64,000 nt of DNA from Candidatus Sulfopaludibacter sp. (GTDB lineage Bacteria > Acidobacteriota > Terriglobia > Bryobacterales > Bryobacteraceae), in the NCBI GenBank assembly GCA_031292755.1, contig JARLGM010000011.1, forward strand, positions 1 through 64,000. The letters run 5' to 3'. A program made the translations under genes and the position numbers. Below, one piece after another: positions 50,859-60,971 of the stretch (the first letter of the stretch is position 1; every line of letters begins with the position of its first letter). Below the pieces are notes generated by a model. That model did no database searches and had not been told where the DNA came from. It saw nothing but the letters and a program-made list of their open reading frames with translations.

Positions 50859-51659
50859 TTACTGTCCCGGCGAGAGATGGACGCGCCGGTTCTTTTGCCA
50901 GCAGGACTCGTCGGATTCCGTACACTGCGGGCGCTCCTTGCCGTAGCTGATGGTTTTCAGGCGGTCGGCAGGCACTCCCAGTTGCACCAGGAAGTCGCGG
51001 GCCGAGGTGGCACGGCGGTCGCCCAAGCCCAGGTTGTACTCAGCCGAGCCTCTTTCGTCGCAGTGGCCTTCAATCACGATGGTGGAACTGGGGAAGTCCG
51101 CCAGAATGGACTTCAGCGACGTGGCGTCCTGAGTCAACGCACTTTGGGCGTCGCCGCGGATGTCGCTCTTGTCGTAATCGAAATAGGCATCCTGTACGTC
51201 CGACGCCATGCGCTGCTCGAACGTCACCTTGGGGGCGGCGGGCGGCGGCGGGGGTGGCGGCGGCGGCGGCGAAGAAACGCTCACCGTGGCCGAGGCCGTG
51301 GTGGTTCCGCCCGGTCCGGTCACGGAGAGGACATACGTGGTGGAGTCGCTCGGAGAGACGCTGCGGCTGCCGGTGTTCTGCACCGTGCCCACCCCCTGAT
51401 TGATGGAAACGCTGGATACGTCGCCCGAAACTTCCCAGCGCAGCGTGGACGATTGCCCGCGCTGAATGCTGGTCGGCTCCGCCGAAAACTGTGAGACTCT
51501 AGGCGCGCTGGCCGGTGGTGGCGGCGCCGGAGCGGGAGCCGCGGCCGGTGGCGGCGGCGGTGGAGGTGGCGGTACCTTTTTCTTGCATCCCGCCGCGAAC
51601 ATCGCCAGAGAAACTGCAAGACAGATGGCTGAAACTTTCCGTTTACTGAACATGAACAT
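50859..51659 (-). CDS. pal: Peptidoglycan-associated lipoprotein Pal, with an inserted Ig-like domain between polyproline tracts
   Basis: 266 aa. Lipobox-like AAGC (Cys 25) after a Lys-rich leader. Then nine Pro, an Ala/Pro segment, an Ig-like domain (about 55-125; TSIQRGQSSTLRWEVSG, SDSTTYVLSVTGPGGTT), a second run of ten Pro, and the OmpA-like domain (about 150-266) with FDYDKSDIRGD, VIEGHCDERGSAEYNLGLG, RRATSARDFLVQLGV. These are the peptidoglycan-binding residues of Pal. The extra Ig-like domain between two polyproline stretches is unusual for Pal, which is normally a simple linker plus OmpA domain. Confidence 0.92.
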   Translation of the reverse strand: MFMFSKRKVSAICLAVSLAMFAAGCKKKVPPPPPPPPPAAAPAPAPPPPASAPRVSQFSAEPTSIQRGQSSTLRWEVSGDVSSVSINQGVGTVQNTGSRSVSPSDSTTYVLSVTGPGGTTTASATVSVSSPPPPPPPPPPAAPKVTFEQRMASDVQDAYFDYDKSDIRGDAQSALTQDATSLKSILADFPSSTIVIEGHCDERGSAEYNLGLGDRRATSARDFLVQLGVPADRLKTISYGKERPQCTESDESCWQKNRRVHLSPGQ

Positions 51660-51678
51660 CGCCTCCTGAAAACTTTAG

Positions 51679-53082
51679 CTACATGCCCCACACGGGGGTC
51701 GAATTGAGGCCCCGCTTGGTAATCTGCTGCGGTTGCGATCCATCGGCCAGCATGCTCCAGATCTGCTCCGTCCCTGAACGGTTGGACATGAAGGCCAGGT
51801 GGATGCCGTCCAGCGCCCAACTGGGGTTCTCGTTCTTGCCTTCATCATGGGTCAGTTGAAGATACGAGCGGCTCGAAACATCCATGATGAAGATATTGAA
51901 CTTTCCAGCGGCGAATCCGCGCGTCCAGGAAAAAGCGATCTTCTGGCCGTTGGGATGCCACGAGGGGTTGGAAGCCTCGCCGGTTCCATCGCTCAGTCTC
52001 TCCACATCGCCGCCGTCCATATTCATTTTATAGATTTGTTCGGGGCCGGAGCGGCCTGAGGAGAATACAACGTCGGCTCCCGTTTTCGGATTGACCTTCG
52101 GCTCAGCGTCAATAAAAACCGAAGTGGTTAAAGGACGCACGCCGCTGCCGTCCAAATTGGCTACGAAAATCCGACAGCAACGGTCCGTACCCTCGGTAGA
52201 CATGAAGACGATCTGCTTGCCGTCGGGTGTAAAGGAAGGCTGCGCGTTCATCCGCGTATTCGGATTGTAGAACCGCAAATCCTTGACCGGATCCACCGAA
52301 AACACAAATATATCCCATTTAAAGCCGCGGTTGCTAGTGAACGCTATTTTCGTGCCGTCCGGCGAGACCGCCGGTTCGTGGGTCAAGCCGCCGAACTTCG
52401 TCAACTGCTGCGGATTGCCGCCGTCCGGATCCATGCGCCAGATCTCCTTGGGGCTGCGGGCGCTGTCCTGGTGTACATAGTAGATATGGGTGCCGAACAT
52501 CGATTTGCCGCCAAACAGGGCGATAATGTCGGTGGCGAATTCATGAGCCGTCTTGCGCGCCCCGGCTTCGTCCACCGTCCCCAGATACGTCTTGCCGAAC
52601 ATCTGGGCGGTGGACGCGTCGGACTTGCTCACGTCGAAGAGCCAGCCGCGCAGCACGAAGACACCGTTCTGCACCGCAGTGTATCCGAACGCCAGATAGT
52701 TGGTGCTGGCGGGCGGACCGGCCCAATCGCTCAGCCAATGGCCGCCCCCGTTTTGCGGTACCGAAATGGCCTGGCCGCCGCGCCGCCGCGGATTATCGGG
52801 CTGGGGCGGCGGAGGCTGCACGAAGTCCGAAGGCTGCTGCGGGGTGAAGGCGGGCATCATGCTTTTGGAAATCAACTTGAGCTGCCCGGAAGATTCCACG
52901 TCGGCGGAGAGTGTCTGGTTGAAAGCGGCCATGAACTTCTGGGCGTCGCCCGCGCCGCGAAAATCCGGAATGGCGATCTTAGGAAGATTCTGGCCTTTCG
53001 GAATCACGCCCGTGAAATCCTGCGCGGCCAGCATCAGCAACGCGCCAATCGATGCGACGATCAGCCAGAGAAGTTTTTTCAT
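51679..53082 (-). CDS. tolB: Tol-Pal system beta-propeller protein TolB
   Basis: 467 aa. Signal peptide KKLLWLIVASIGALLMLAAQ, then a small alpha/beta N-terminal domain (IPKGQNLPKIAIPDFRGAGD, LSADVESSGQLKLISKSMM) and a WD40-like beta-propeller of TolB repeats, e.g. QQLTKFGGLTHEPAVSPDGT, IAFTSNRGFKWDIFVFSVDP, QPSFTPDGKQIVFMSTEGTD. TolB moves between TolA and Pal during outer-membrane constriction. The propeller is preceded by a Pro/Arg-rich insert (PPPPQPDNPRRRGGQA). It lies between the TonB-like gene and pal in standard order. Confidence 0.95.
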   Translation of the reverse strand: MKKLLWLIVASIGALLMLAAQDFTGVIPKGQNLPKIAIPDFRGAGDAQKFMAAFNQTLSADVESSGQLKLISKSMMPAFTPQQPSDFVQPPPPQPDNPRRRGGQAISVPQNGGGHWLSDWAGPPASTNYLAFGYTAVQNGVFVLRGWLFDVSKSDASTAQMFGKTYLGTVDEAGARKTAHEFATDIIALFGGKSMFGTHIYYVHQDSARSPKEIWRMDPDGGNPQQLTKFGGLTHEPAVSPDGTKIAFTSNRGFKWDIFVFSVDPVKDLRFYNPNTRMNAQPSFTPDGKQIVFMSTEGTDRCCRIFVANLDGSGVRPLTTSVFIDAEPKVNPKTGADVVFSSGRSGPEQIYKMNMDGGDVERLSDGTGEASNPSWHPNGQKIAFSWTRGFAAGKFNIFIMDVSSRSYLQLTHDEGKNENPSWALDGIHLAFMSNRSGTEQIWSMLADGSQPQQITKRGLNSTPVWGM

Positions 53083-53892
53083 CTAGCGCCTCAATTCAAA
53101 TCGTAATTCGACATCCGCGTCGTTCTTGGGAAACCCCTGGGGAAGCTGCGCGAACGGCACGGAGTTCAGAATGGCATGCTGGGCGGAAAGATCCAGCGAA
53201 ATGATTCCGCTGCTCTGCTTCACTTTCAGCGATCCGGGCGCCAGCGAACCATCCTTGCGAATGGTAAAGGTGACCACTACCGCGGGCGCGGTGGTGAACC
53301 GGCCGTCCACCGTGCTAGTCTCCCAATTCCCGGCCACTTTCCTTTGCAGCAAGTCGGCGTACCAGCCGTATTGCTGTCCGAAGGGCGAGGCGGTGCCCAC
53401 TCCCACACCGCCGGCTCCCGGTTTGGAGAACATCGGGCTGCTCAATGCCTGGCCCTGGTTGCTGTACACCTGATTTTCCGCGTAGGTCTGCTTCTCGCGG
53501 AATTTGTTCATCGGCGGCGGCTCGGGAGTGTTTCTCCGCACCGCATTTTTGCTGGGAAGCCGCACCGCATCCGCCGGTATTTCCTTAGGTTTCGCCTTGG
53601 GCTGCGGCTTGGCTTTCGCTTTGGGCGGCGGCGTGGGCAATGAAGATTCGGTATCGTTGGCTACCGGATTCATGGGGGCATTCCGTTGCGCCAGCGGAAT
53701 CTGGCTGGTCACATTCACCGCCACGGCGCCGAATCCGCCGCCGTTGGGCGACCCCATATTGAGGTGAAAATGCGACTCGAACGCCGCGTATCCCAACAGC
53801 GCCCCGGCTGCCGAAACGTGCAGAATTATCGATCCGGCGAACCATTTCGCCATCGGCTCTTTCTGATCGAGAGTGTCGACATGCGCGGACAT
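53083..53892 (-). CDS. TolA/TonB-like energy-transducing protein of the Tol-Pal system
   Basis: 269 aa. One N-terminal membrane helix (IILHVSAAGALLGYAAF, about 22-38), a Pro/Lys-rich spacer (PPPKAKAKPQPKAKPKEIPA) spanning the periplasm, and a TonB_C-type C-terminal domain (KVAGNWETSTVDGRFTTAPA, VVVTFTIRKDGSLAPGSLKV, AILNSVPFAQLPQGF). The position between tolR and tolB shows it fills the TolA role, although the C-terminal domain reads as TonB-like. The ending in ELRFELRR overlaps no other gene; it abuts tolB. Confidence 0.88.
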   Translation of the reverse strand: MSAHVDTLDQKEPMAKWFAGSIILHVSAAGALLGYAAFESHFHLNMGSPNGGGFGAVAVNVTSQIPLAQRNAPMNPVANDTESSLPTPPPKAKAKPQPKAKPKEIPADAVRLPSKNAVRRNTPEPPPMNKFREKQTYAENQVYSNQGQALSSPMFSKPGAGGVGVGTASPFGQQYGWYADLLQRKVAGNWETSTVDGRFTTAPAVVVTFTIRKDGSLAPGSLKVKQSSGIISLDLSAQHAILNSVPFAQLPQGFPKNDADVELRFELRR

Positions 53893-53894
53893 GG

Positions 53895-54344
<450 letters not shown>

Positions 54345-54348
54345 GCGA

Positions 54349-55062
54349 TCATTCCCCGAAACTACGTTCCGCCAGGTTCAGAAATTCCATGGAAAAATCG
54401 TCCATGCGCGCGCCCAGTTCGCGAATCTTCTGCCCGAAAAGGTTATAGAAAATTGCCGCCGGGATGGCCGCGATCAGACCGATCGCGGTCGAAATCAAAG
54501 CTTCCGAGATGCCCGGACCCAGCGTGCGCAGGCTCGTGGCCCCCTGCTGGCCGAGTCCCTGGAACGCCTGAATGATACCGAGCACCGTGCCCAGCAACCC
54601 GATGAACGGCGTCACCGATGCCGTGGTGGCCAGCTTGTCCATATTGCGCTCCAGCTTGGCGATCTCTTCGCTCACGCCCAGTTGCAGCGAGCGCTCCAGC
54701 GCGATTTTGTTGGTGACCGAGCCGCGCGCTTTCACCTGGCGCTCAATTTCCTCGTAGCCGAAATCGAAAACCGCCACCAGCGGCGACGGCCGGTACTGCT
54801 CGCTGGCCACCATCACCGCTTCCAGTCCGGGCGCTTTGCGGAAGGCCCGCAGGAATCGCGCGTTGCTGGTGCGCGCGCCCCGAAAGGTCTGCCATTTGGC
54901 GAAGATCACGGTCCACGAAAAAATCGAAAAACAAACCAGGATGCCCATTACAACCATCCCGGTGGGGCCGCTGTTCCGGATCATATCCAGAAATTCCAGC
55001 TGTTGAAGGAAGGCAAAGGGAGCTGCGAAGTTCAACTCGTCTCCTAATCTCAAATCTATCAC
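54349..55062 (-). CDS. tolQ: TolQ/ExbB-family protein
   Basis: 237 aa with three membrane helices: GMVVMGILVCFSIFSWTVIF, ATTASVTPFIGLLGTVLGII and STAIGLIAAIPAAIFYNLFG. GLLGTVLGIIQAFQGLG is the MotA/TolQ/ExbB signature with the proton-path region. It is the first gene of the Tol-Pal operon; divergent from recN with 106 bp between starts. Confidence 0.94.
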   Translation of the reverse strand: MIDLRLGDELNFAAPFAFLQQLEFLDMIRNSGPTGMVVMGILVCFSIFSWTVIFAKWQTFRGARTSNARFLRAFRKAPGLEAVMVASEQYRPSPLVAVFDFGYEEIERQVKARGSVTNKIALERSLQLGVSEEIAKLERNMDKLATTASVTPFIGLLGTVLGIIQAFQGLGQQGATSLRTLGPGISEALISTAIGLIAAIPAAIFYNLFGQKIRELGARMDDFSMEFLNLAERSFGE

Positions 55063-55168
55063 AGAGACGCCTCAAAACAGGTGAAAGACGAGACGGTCGC
55101 ATGAACCTTTCGTAATCCTAGACAACCTGCGCGGAACTGAAGTTATGCAGCTATAATTTCCATCAGTC

Positions 55169-56848
55169 ATGCTGTTGGAACTGGTGGTGGAGAATTATGC
55201 CGTGGTGGAGCGCCTGCGCGTGAATTTTCACGCCGGCCTGAATCTGCTGACCGGCGAAACCGGTAGCGGCAAGTCAATTGTAGTGGACGCGCTGGGTCTG
55301 CTGCTGGGCGGACGCGCGTCGGCGGACATGATTCGCACCGGAGAGACCCGGGCGCGCGTGGCGGGGATTTTCGATGTGCGGGAACAGACGGCCATCCGGC
55401 GGCTCCTGGAGCCTTCGGGGCTGGAAGTGGAAGACGGGGAACTCTTGGTGGAACGCGAGATTCTCTCGGGTGGAAAATCGCGAGCCTTCGTGGGCAGCCG
55501 GCCTGTATCGGTGTCGCTGCTGAAGGACCTTGCGCCGTTCCTGGCCGATATCCACGGACAGCACGATCAGCAGCTTCTGTTTTCACCCGATGCGCAGCGC
55601 GAGATGCTGGACGCTTTCGGGAACCACCGCGAGCTCGTGGAACAGATCGATACGCTCTTCGGCGAGTGGCGCGTCACCGCCTCGGAACTGGAAGCGCTGG
55701 AGCACAGCGAGCAGGAGAAACTGCGCCTGCTGGACCTGTGGAGTTTTCAGCGCAAGGAAATCGAAAGCGCCGCGCTCGAGGCGGACGAAGAGGCGGCGCT
55801 CGAAAACGAGCGGCGCGTGCTCAATAACGTGCAGCGCCTGGAGGACGCCGCCGCCGCGGCCTATACCGCGATTTATGACGGACCGGAAGCGGCCTGCTCG
55901 CTGGTGCGCGTGGCCGCCCGGCGAATCGAGGAACTGGCGCGCATCGATGCTTCGGTGAGCGCCCTGAGCGAGCACCTGAAGTCGGCGGACCTGAGCCTGC
56001 AGGAGGTCTCGTATTCGCTGCGCGATTATCTGGGGCGGCTGGAGGCGAATCCGGGGCGGCTGGAAGAAGTGGAACTGCGGCTGGCGACTATCGACAAGCT
56101 CAAGCGCAAGTACGGCCCTTCGGTCCCCGGCATCCTCGGTTTCCTTTCCGATGTGGCGCGGCAGATCGAAATGGTGGAGACGGCGGGCGAGCGGATGGAA
56201 GCCCTGCGCCAGCGGCGGAAGAAGGTGGCCGGCGAATACGAGGCGCTCGCGGCGGAACTGACGGGGCGGCGCAACGCGGCGGCGCGCAAACTGGAGAAGC
56301 GCGTCGAAGAGGAACTGGCGCAACTCGCCATGGAGCGCACCGTGTTTCGCGTGCAGCTCGCTCCGGCGCCGTGGTCGGCGGATGGCGCGGACCGGGTGGA
56401 GTTCCTGGTGTCGCCGAATGTGGGCGAAGAGCCACGCGCGCTGGAGAAGGTGGCGTCGGGCGGCGAGATTTCGCGCATCGCGCTGGCGCTGAAGACCTGC
56501 CTCGCGGGCGTGGCGCGCGCCAAAGGCGACGTACCGGTGCGCACGCTGGTGTTCGACGAAGTGGACGCGGGCGTAGGCGGCAGTGCCGCCGAGGGCGTGG
56601 GCCGCCGCCTCAAGCGGCTGGCTGCCACCAGTCAGGTGCTGTGTGTCACGCACCTGCCCCAAATCGCCTCCTTCGCGGATCATCATTACAGGGTGGAGAA
56701 GGTGGAGTCCGGCGGCCGCACCGTAGCGCGCATGGAGGAATTGGATGCCCCCGGCCGCACCCGAGAGGTGGGCCGGATGCTATCGGGCCAGAAGCTGACC
56801 CCGGAGGCCCTGAAGAATGCCGAGCAGCTCATCAAGATGAGCCGGTAG
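55169..56848 (+). CDS. recN: DNA repair protein RecN
   Basis: 559 aa, normal length. N-terminal SMC-like ATPase half with ENYAVVERLRV and Walker A TGETGSGKSIVVDALGLLLG; a central coiled coil (about 160-350) rich in Glu/Arg/Leu; and the C-terminal half with the ABC signature VASGGEISRIALALKTCLAG, Walker B VFDEVDAGVGG and D-loop/H-loop LCVTHLPQIASFADHHYRVE. RecN is an SMC-family protein acting early in double-strand break repair. It is monocistronic and divergent from the tol operon. Confidence 0.95.
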   Translation: MLLELVVENYAVVERLRVNFHAGLNLLTGETGSGKSIVVDALGLLLGGRASADMIRTGETRARVAGIFDVREQTAIRRLLEPSGLEVEDGELLVEREILSGGKSRAFVGSRPVSVSLLKDLAPFLADIHGQHDQQLLFSPDAQREMLDAFGNHRELVEQIDTLFGEWRVTASELEALEHSEQEKLRLLDLWSFQRKEIESAALEADEEAALENERRVLNNVQRLEDAAAAAYTAIYDGPEAACSLVRVAARRIEELARIDASVSALSEHLKSADLSLQEVSYSLRDYLGRLEANPGRLEEVELRLATIDKLKRKYGPSVPGILGFLSDVARQIEMVETAGERMEALRQRRKKVAGEYEALAAELTGRRNAAARKLEKRVEEELAQLAMERTVFRVQLAPAPWSADGADRVEFLVSPNVGEEPRALEKVASGGEISRIALALKTCLAGVARAKGDVPVRTLVFDEVDAGVGGSAAEGVGRRLKRLAATSQVLCVTHLPQIASFADHHYRVEKVESGGRTVARMEELDAPGRTREVGRMLSGQKLTPEALKNAEQLIKMSR

Positions 56849-56960
56849 GGGTGCCCCTGGCCCCCGCTCGCGAAGCGCCCCCTGTCACTCGATTTGACAA
56901 TGCATCCCTTTTCCCGGTACGCTAAAACTTTGTAAACGAAGAGCTGGAGACGTGTGTCAA

Positions 56961-57404
56961 ATGAGTACCGAGTTCCCCTCCAAGAATGGCGTTGAGCGCC
57001 ACTGGCATGTCATCGATGCCCAGGACCTGGTGTTGGGCAAGCTTGCCAGCAAGGCGGCTATGCTGCTGATGGGCAAGACGAAACCCATCTATACGCCATT
57101 TATCGATACGGGCGATCATGTGGTCGTTATCAACGCCGAAAAAGTCCGGGTCACGGGCCGGAAAGAAACTGACAAAATGTACCGCCATTTCACCGGATAC
57201 CCCGGCGGTTTGGTGGAAAAGAGCTTGCAGAAGGTGCGCGAAGAGCGTCCCGTGCGCCTGATCGAAGACGCGATTTTCGGCATGCTTCCCAAAACCAAGC
57301 TCGGCAAACAGATGTATCGAAAACTAAAGGTATATGCGGGCGACAAGCACCCGCACGCGGCTCAGAAACCAGCCGCGCTGGATATCTCACGGAAGGTAGT
57401 GTAG
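56961..57404 (+). CDS. rplM: 50S ribosomal protein L13
   Basis: 147 aa from ATG 56961 (upstream frame codons 56952-56960 look like leader). L13 features: [89 protein letters not shown]. It shares one base with the rpsI start (TAGTG), the conserved rplM-rpsI pair. Confidence 0.97.
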   Translation: MSTEFPSKNGVERHWHVIDAQDLVLGKLASKAAMLLMGKTKPIYTPFIDTGDHVVVINAEKVRVTGRKETDKMYRHFTGYPGGLVEKSLQKVREERPVRLIEDAIFGMLPKTKLGKQMYRKLKVYAGDKHPHAAQKPAALDISRKVV

Positions 57405-57802
57405 TGGCTGCGACGATTGTTCAATATTTAGGTACAGGGCGCCGCAAACGTTCGGTAGCTCGCGTGTTTTTGCGCCCCGGTAAGGGCGAGATCAAGGTCA
57501 ACAACCGTTCCTTCGAGAATTATTTCCCCACGGAAAGTTCGCGCGCCATGGTGCGGCAGCCGCTTGCGGCCACCGAAACTATGGAAAAGTTCGATCTCCT
57601 GATTCTCGCCGATGGCGGCGGCGTGACCGGCCAGGCGGGAGCAGCCCGTTTGGGCATTTCCCGCGCCCTGGTGGAGTTCAACGCCGAATTGCGGTCCCGG
57701 CTCAAGAAGCTCGGCTTCCTCACCCGCGATCCCCGCTCCCACGAACGAAAGAAGTACGGCCAGAAGGGCGCCCGCAAACGGTTCCAGTTCTCCAAGCGTT
57801 AG
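57404..57802 (+). CDS. rpsI: 30S ribosomal protein S9
   Basis: 132 aa from GTG 57404, overlapping the rplM stop by one base. S9 motifs: [69 protein letters not shown], and the basic C-terminal tail ending [17 protein letters not shown], which contacts tRNA at the P site. Confidence 0.97.
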   Translation: MAATIVQYLGTGRRKRSVARVFLRPGKGEIKVNNRSFENYFPTESSRAMVRQPLAATETMEKFDLLILADGGGVTGQAGAARLGISRALVEFNAELRSRLKKLGFLTRDPRSHERKKYGQKGARKRFQFSKR

Positions 57803-57814
57803 GATCCCCGCGAA

Positions 57815-57852
57815 GCCGGAAGGGTGTTGTGCCGCGGTTCAACCCTTCGGGC
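57815..57852 (+). promoter_or_regulatory. Stem-loop between rpsI and rpsB (terminator or S2 leader element)
   Basis: GCCGGAAGGGT (57815-57825) pairs with ACCCTTCGGGC (57842-57852) with one mismatch. It follows the rpsI stop by 12 bp and lies in the 218-bp gap before rpsB. No T-run follows directly. It could attenuate rplM-rpsI readthrough or take part in ribosomal-protein leader control. Confidence 0.45.
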
Positions 57853-58020
57853 TCTGCCGTCTTTATTCTTTGGACCGGGTGGTCCGGTCCATATTTGGAA
57901 GCCTTTCGTTCCCTGCCACGGCGCAAATCTCGCTTTGGGCCGCGCAGCGGCTTGGGAACCACGAAGGAAGGCTGTTCGGTACCGGGGGCTTCGGCCCTCA
58001 CAATCTGACTAGGAGGTAGT

Positions 58021-58929
58021 TTGCCCGCAATATCCATGAAGGAATTGCTCGAAGCTGGCGTTCACTTCGGGCACCAGACCAAGCGCTGGAATCCGAAGAT
58101 GAAAGAATACATCTTCGGCGAACGTAACGGCATTTACATTATCGATCTGCAGAAGACCTTGAAAATGTTCAAGGACGCTGCCCGGTTTGTCGGCGAAATG
58201 GCCGCGCAGGGCAAGAACGTGCTCTTCGTCGGCACCAAGCGTCAGGCCCAGGAAGCCATTGCCGAAGAAGCCACCCGCTGCGCCATGTACTACGTGAATC
58301 AGCGCTGGCTCGGCGGTCTGCTCACCAACATGCTCACGGTGCAGAAGTCCATCAAGCGGCTCAAGGAACTGGAAGGCATGGCCAATGTGGAAGGCGGCTA
58401 TGCCGGCCGTCCCAAAAAGGAAGTCATCCGCCTCGAACGCGAACGCAAGCACCTGGACCAGAACCTCGCCGGTATCAAGGATATGCCGGGTCTGCCCGAC
58501 GTGCTGTTCGTCATCGATTCGAATAAGGAAGGCATCGCCGTCAAGGAGGCCCGCAGGCTGGGCATCCCGGTAGTCGCCATCGTAGACACCAACTGCGATC
58601 CCGATGAAGTCGATTACGTGATTCCCGGCAACGATGACGCCCTCCGCGCCATCCGCCTGTTCGCCAGCAAGATCGCCGATGCCGTAGTCGAAGGCCGTGC
58701 CCTCGCCACCGAACAGGATTTCACCGCCGACAAGATCGTGACCGATGAGACCCCCAGCGAAGAAGGTATGCTGGAATACACCGAATACGTGGATCCTAAG
58801 TACGCTGAGAAGATTATGGCGGAGAGTCTGAGCATGGAAGATGAACCGGTTCAGAGCCCCCGTAAAGGCCCCGCTTCCGAAACCGCCGAGCCGGCCCCCG
58901 AGCCGGCCGTGACCGAAAGCGGCCACTAG
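58021..58929 (+). CDS. rpsB: 30S ribosomal protein S2, long acidic C-terminal tail
   Basis: 302 aa. TTG 58021 is preferred to ATG 58036 because AGGAGG (58011-58016) lies 4 bases upstream and S2 proteins usually start a few residues before [11 protein letters not shown]2 motifs are clear: [67 protein letters not shown]. The last 70 or so residues are an acidic, Pro/Glu-rich tail longer than in E. coli S2 (241 aa). The next gene is tsf, after a hairpin. Confidence 0.95.
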   Translation: MPAISMKELLEAGVHFGHQTKRWNPKMKEYIFGERNGIYIIDLQKTLKMFKDAARFVGEMAAQGKNVLFVGTKRQAQEAIAEEATRCAMYYVNQRWLGGLLTNMLTVQKSIKRLKELEGMANVEGGYAGRPKKEVIRLERERKHLDQNLAGIKDMPGLPDVLFVIDSNKEGIAVKEARRLGIPVVAIVDTNCDPDEVDYVIPGNDDALRAIRLFASKIADAVVEGRALATEQDFTADKIVTDETPSEEGMLEYTEYVDPKYAEKIMAESLSMEDEPVQSPRKGPASETAEPAPEPAVTESGH

Positions 58930-58938
58930 CTCCCAGGC

Positions 58939-58962
58939 GGGGCAGGCGGTTTCGCCTGCCCC
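58939..58962 (+). terminator. Hairpin between rpsB and tsf, no T-run
   Basis: GGGGCAGGC (58939-58947), loop GGTTTC, GCCTGCCCC (58954-58962): perfect 9-bp stem. No U-tract follows. Probably a partial attenuator or mRNA stabiliser. It resembles in style the hairpin at 24324, so a dispersed palindromic repeat is possible. Confidence 0.5.
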
Positions 58963-58993
58963 AGCCAACAACTGAAGGAATCAACCGAATTCT

Positions 58994-59635
58994 ATGGCGG
59001 AAATCACCGCGGCATTAGTGAAAGACCTGCGCGAGCGCACCGGCGCGGGCATGATGGAGTGCAAGAAGGCCCTGGTAGAGGCCAACGGCGATCTGGCCGA
59101 AGCGGAAGTGGTCCTGCGCAAGCACGGTATCGCCTCGGCCGGCAAGAAGGCGTTCCGCGCTACCAAACAGGGCTTGATCGGCAGCTATATTCACCACGGC
59201 GGCCAACTCGGCGTCATGGTCGAAGTCAACTGCGAGTCGGATTTCGTGGCCCGCACCGAGGATTTCCAGGAACTGGTGCATGACATCGCTATGCACATCG
59301 CGGCCGCTGACCCTCGTTTCATCCGGAAAGAGGACGTCACCGGCGACGTCATCGAAAAGGAAAAGGACATTCAGCGCGCCCGCGCCGTGCTCGAAGGCAA
59401 GCCCGAAAAGATGGTCGACAAGATCGTCGAAGGCCGCATGAGCAAGTTTTACGAAGAGATCTGCCTGCTGGAGCAGCCCTTCGTCAAAGAGGCCACCCTT
59501 ACCGTGGGTCAACTCGTCAAAACCAAGATCGCCAAACTCGGTGAAAATATCAGCGTGTCCCGCTTCATCCGCTTCAAAGTGGGCGATGTGGCGGCCATGG
59601 AAGCCGGTAACGAGAACCCCGCGGTCGCCGAATAA
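58994..59635 (+). CDS. tsf: Elongation factor Ts
   Basis: 213 aa, the shorter form of the family. [20 protein letters not shown] is the EF-Ts opening; then [60 protein letters not shown] and the C-terminal domain with [20 protein letters not shown]. It recharges EF-Tu with GTP. It overlaps the pyrH start by one base (TAATG at 59633-59637). Confidence 0.96.
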   Translation: MAEITAALVKDLRERTGAGMMECKKALVEANGDLAEAEVVLRKHGIASAGKKAFRATKQGLIGSYIHHGGQLGVMVEVNCESDFVARTEDFQELVHDIAMHIAAADPRFIRKEDVTGDVIEKEKDIQRARAVLEGKPEKMVDKIVEGRMSKFYEEICLLEQPFVKEATLTVGQLVKTKIAKLGENISVSRFIRFKVGDVAAMEAGNENPAVAE

Positions 59636-60342
59636 TGGGCGCCTATAAGCGGATTCTGTTGAAATTGAGCGGCGAAGTCCTCGCGGGCGGCGCCGCTTTT
59701 GGCATTAATGCCGATCGCGTCGCCGAACTCGCCCGCGAAGTCTCCGACGTCGCGGCCACCGGAGTCCAGATCGGCGTGGTAGTGGGTGGCGGCAACATCT
59801 TCCGGGGCGTAGCCGCCGCCGCCCGGAAAATGGACCGCGTCACCGCCGACCACATGGGCATGCTCGCCACCGTCATCAATTCCCTCGCCCTGTCCGACGC
59901 GCTGGAGCAGATCGGCAAACCTACCCGCGTCATGAGCGCCATCGAAATGCACCAGGTCGCCGAACCCTATATCCGCCGCCGCGCCATCCGCCACCTCGAA
60001 AAGGGCCGCATCGTCATCTTCGCCGCCGGAACCTCCAACCCGTATTTCTCCACCGACACGGCCGCCACCCTCCGCGCCCTCGAAATCAAGGCCGATGTCA
60101 TCGCCAAGGCTACCCGTGTCGATGGCGTCTACGACCGCGACCCCCTCAAGTTCCCCGAAGCCGTCAAGTATCCTGAAATCACCTACCTGGAGGTCCTCTC
60201 CCAGGGTCTCGGGGTCATGGACGCCACCTCCATCGCCATGTGCCGGGACAATAAGCTGCCCATTATCGTTTTCAATCTGAACACCATAGGCAATATAATG
60301 CGTATGTCGATGGGTGAGCCCGTCGGCACCGTAATTCATTAG
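59635..60342 (+). CDS. pyrH: Uridylate kinase (UMP kinase)
   Basis: 235 aa. [16 protein letters not shown] (phosphate-binding start), [67 protein letters not shown], and the ending MGEPVGTVI are all typical. It phosphorylates UMP to UDP for nucleotide synthesis. ATG is in TAATG with tsf. The frr gene follows by 23 bp. Confidence 0.96.
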   Translation: MGAYKRILLKLSGEVLAGGAAFGINADRVAELAREVSDVAATGVQIGVVVGGGNIFRGVAAAARKMDRVTADHMGMLATVINSLALSDALEQIGKPTRVMSAIEMHQVAEPYIRRRAIRHLEKGRIVIFAAGTSNPYFSTDTAATLRALEIKADVIAKATRVDGVYDRDPLKFPEAVKYPEITYLEVLSQGLGVMDATSIAMCRDNKLPIIVFNLNTIGNIMRMSMGEPVGTVIH

Positions 60343-60365
60343 CCGCGATTCGGAGATACTGCGCT

Positions 60366-60971
60366 ATGAAGACTGAACCTCAAGCAGCACCCAGCGGTCC
60401 CACTTTCAATTCCATCAAAGACGTCGAAGGGAACGTCAAGACCCGCATGGAGAAGGCCATCTCGGATTTGCAGCACGAAATGGCGCACATCCGCACCGGG
60501 CGTGCCTCGCTCGGCATCCTCGACCACATCCGCGTGGACTATTACGGGACGCCCACCCCGCTCAATCAGGTCGCCAACCTGCACGTTCCCGAGCCCGCCC
60601 TGATCACCATTCAGCCGTGGGATGTCTCGCAGATCGGCCCCATCGAAAAAGCCATCCGCACCTCCGACCTGGGGCTCAACCCCTCCAACGATGGCAAATT
60701 GATCCGCCTGCCCATCCCGCCTCTCACCGAGGAGCGGCGCAAAGAACTGGTCAAGAAACTGCACGCCGTCGCCGAACACCATCGCGTCTCCGTCCGCAAC
60801 ATCCGCCGCGACGGCAACGAAGCAGTCAAGAAACTGCTGAGAGACAAGAAGATCACCGAAGACGATGACAAAAAGGCCCACGATGAGATCCAAAAACTCA
60901 CCGACGCCTACATGCTGAAAATCGACCAGGCCTCCAAGACCAAAGAAAAAGAGATCATGGAAATCAAGTAA
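60366..60971 (+). CDS. frr: Ribosome recycling factor
   Basis: 201 aa. GGAG about 10 bases upstream. The RRF fold is seen in HEMAHIRTGRASLGILDHIR, VDYYGTPTPLNQVANLHVPE, ITIQPWDVSQIGPIEKAIR, SDLGLNPSNDGKLIRLPIPP, LTEERRKELVKKLHAVAEHH. It splits terminated ribosomes with EF-G. The N-terminal 20 residues are longer than usual. The tsf-pyrH-frr order is the standard bacterial cluster. Confidence 0.96.
   Translation: MKTEPQAAPSGPTFNSIKDVEGNVKTRMEKAISDLQHEMAHIRTGRASLGILDHIRVDYYGTPTPLNQVANLHVPEPALITIQPWDVSQIGPIEKAIRTSDLGLNPSNDGKLIRLPIPPLTEERRKELVKKLHAVAEHHRVSVRNIRRDGNEAVKKLLRDKKITEDDDKKAHDEIQKLTDAYMLKIDQASKTKEKEIMEIK

Noticed and set aside
55583-56686. 367-aa minus-strand open frame opposite recN
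   Set aside because: Shadow of RecN.
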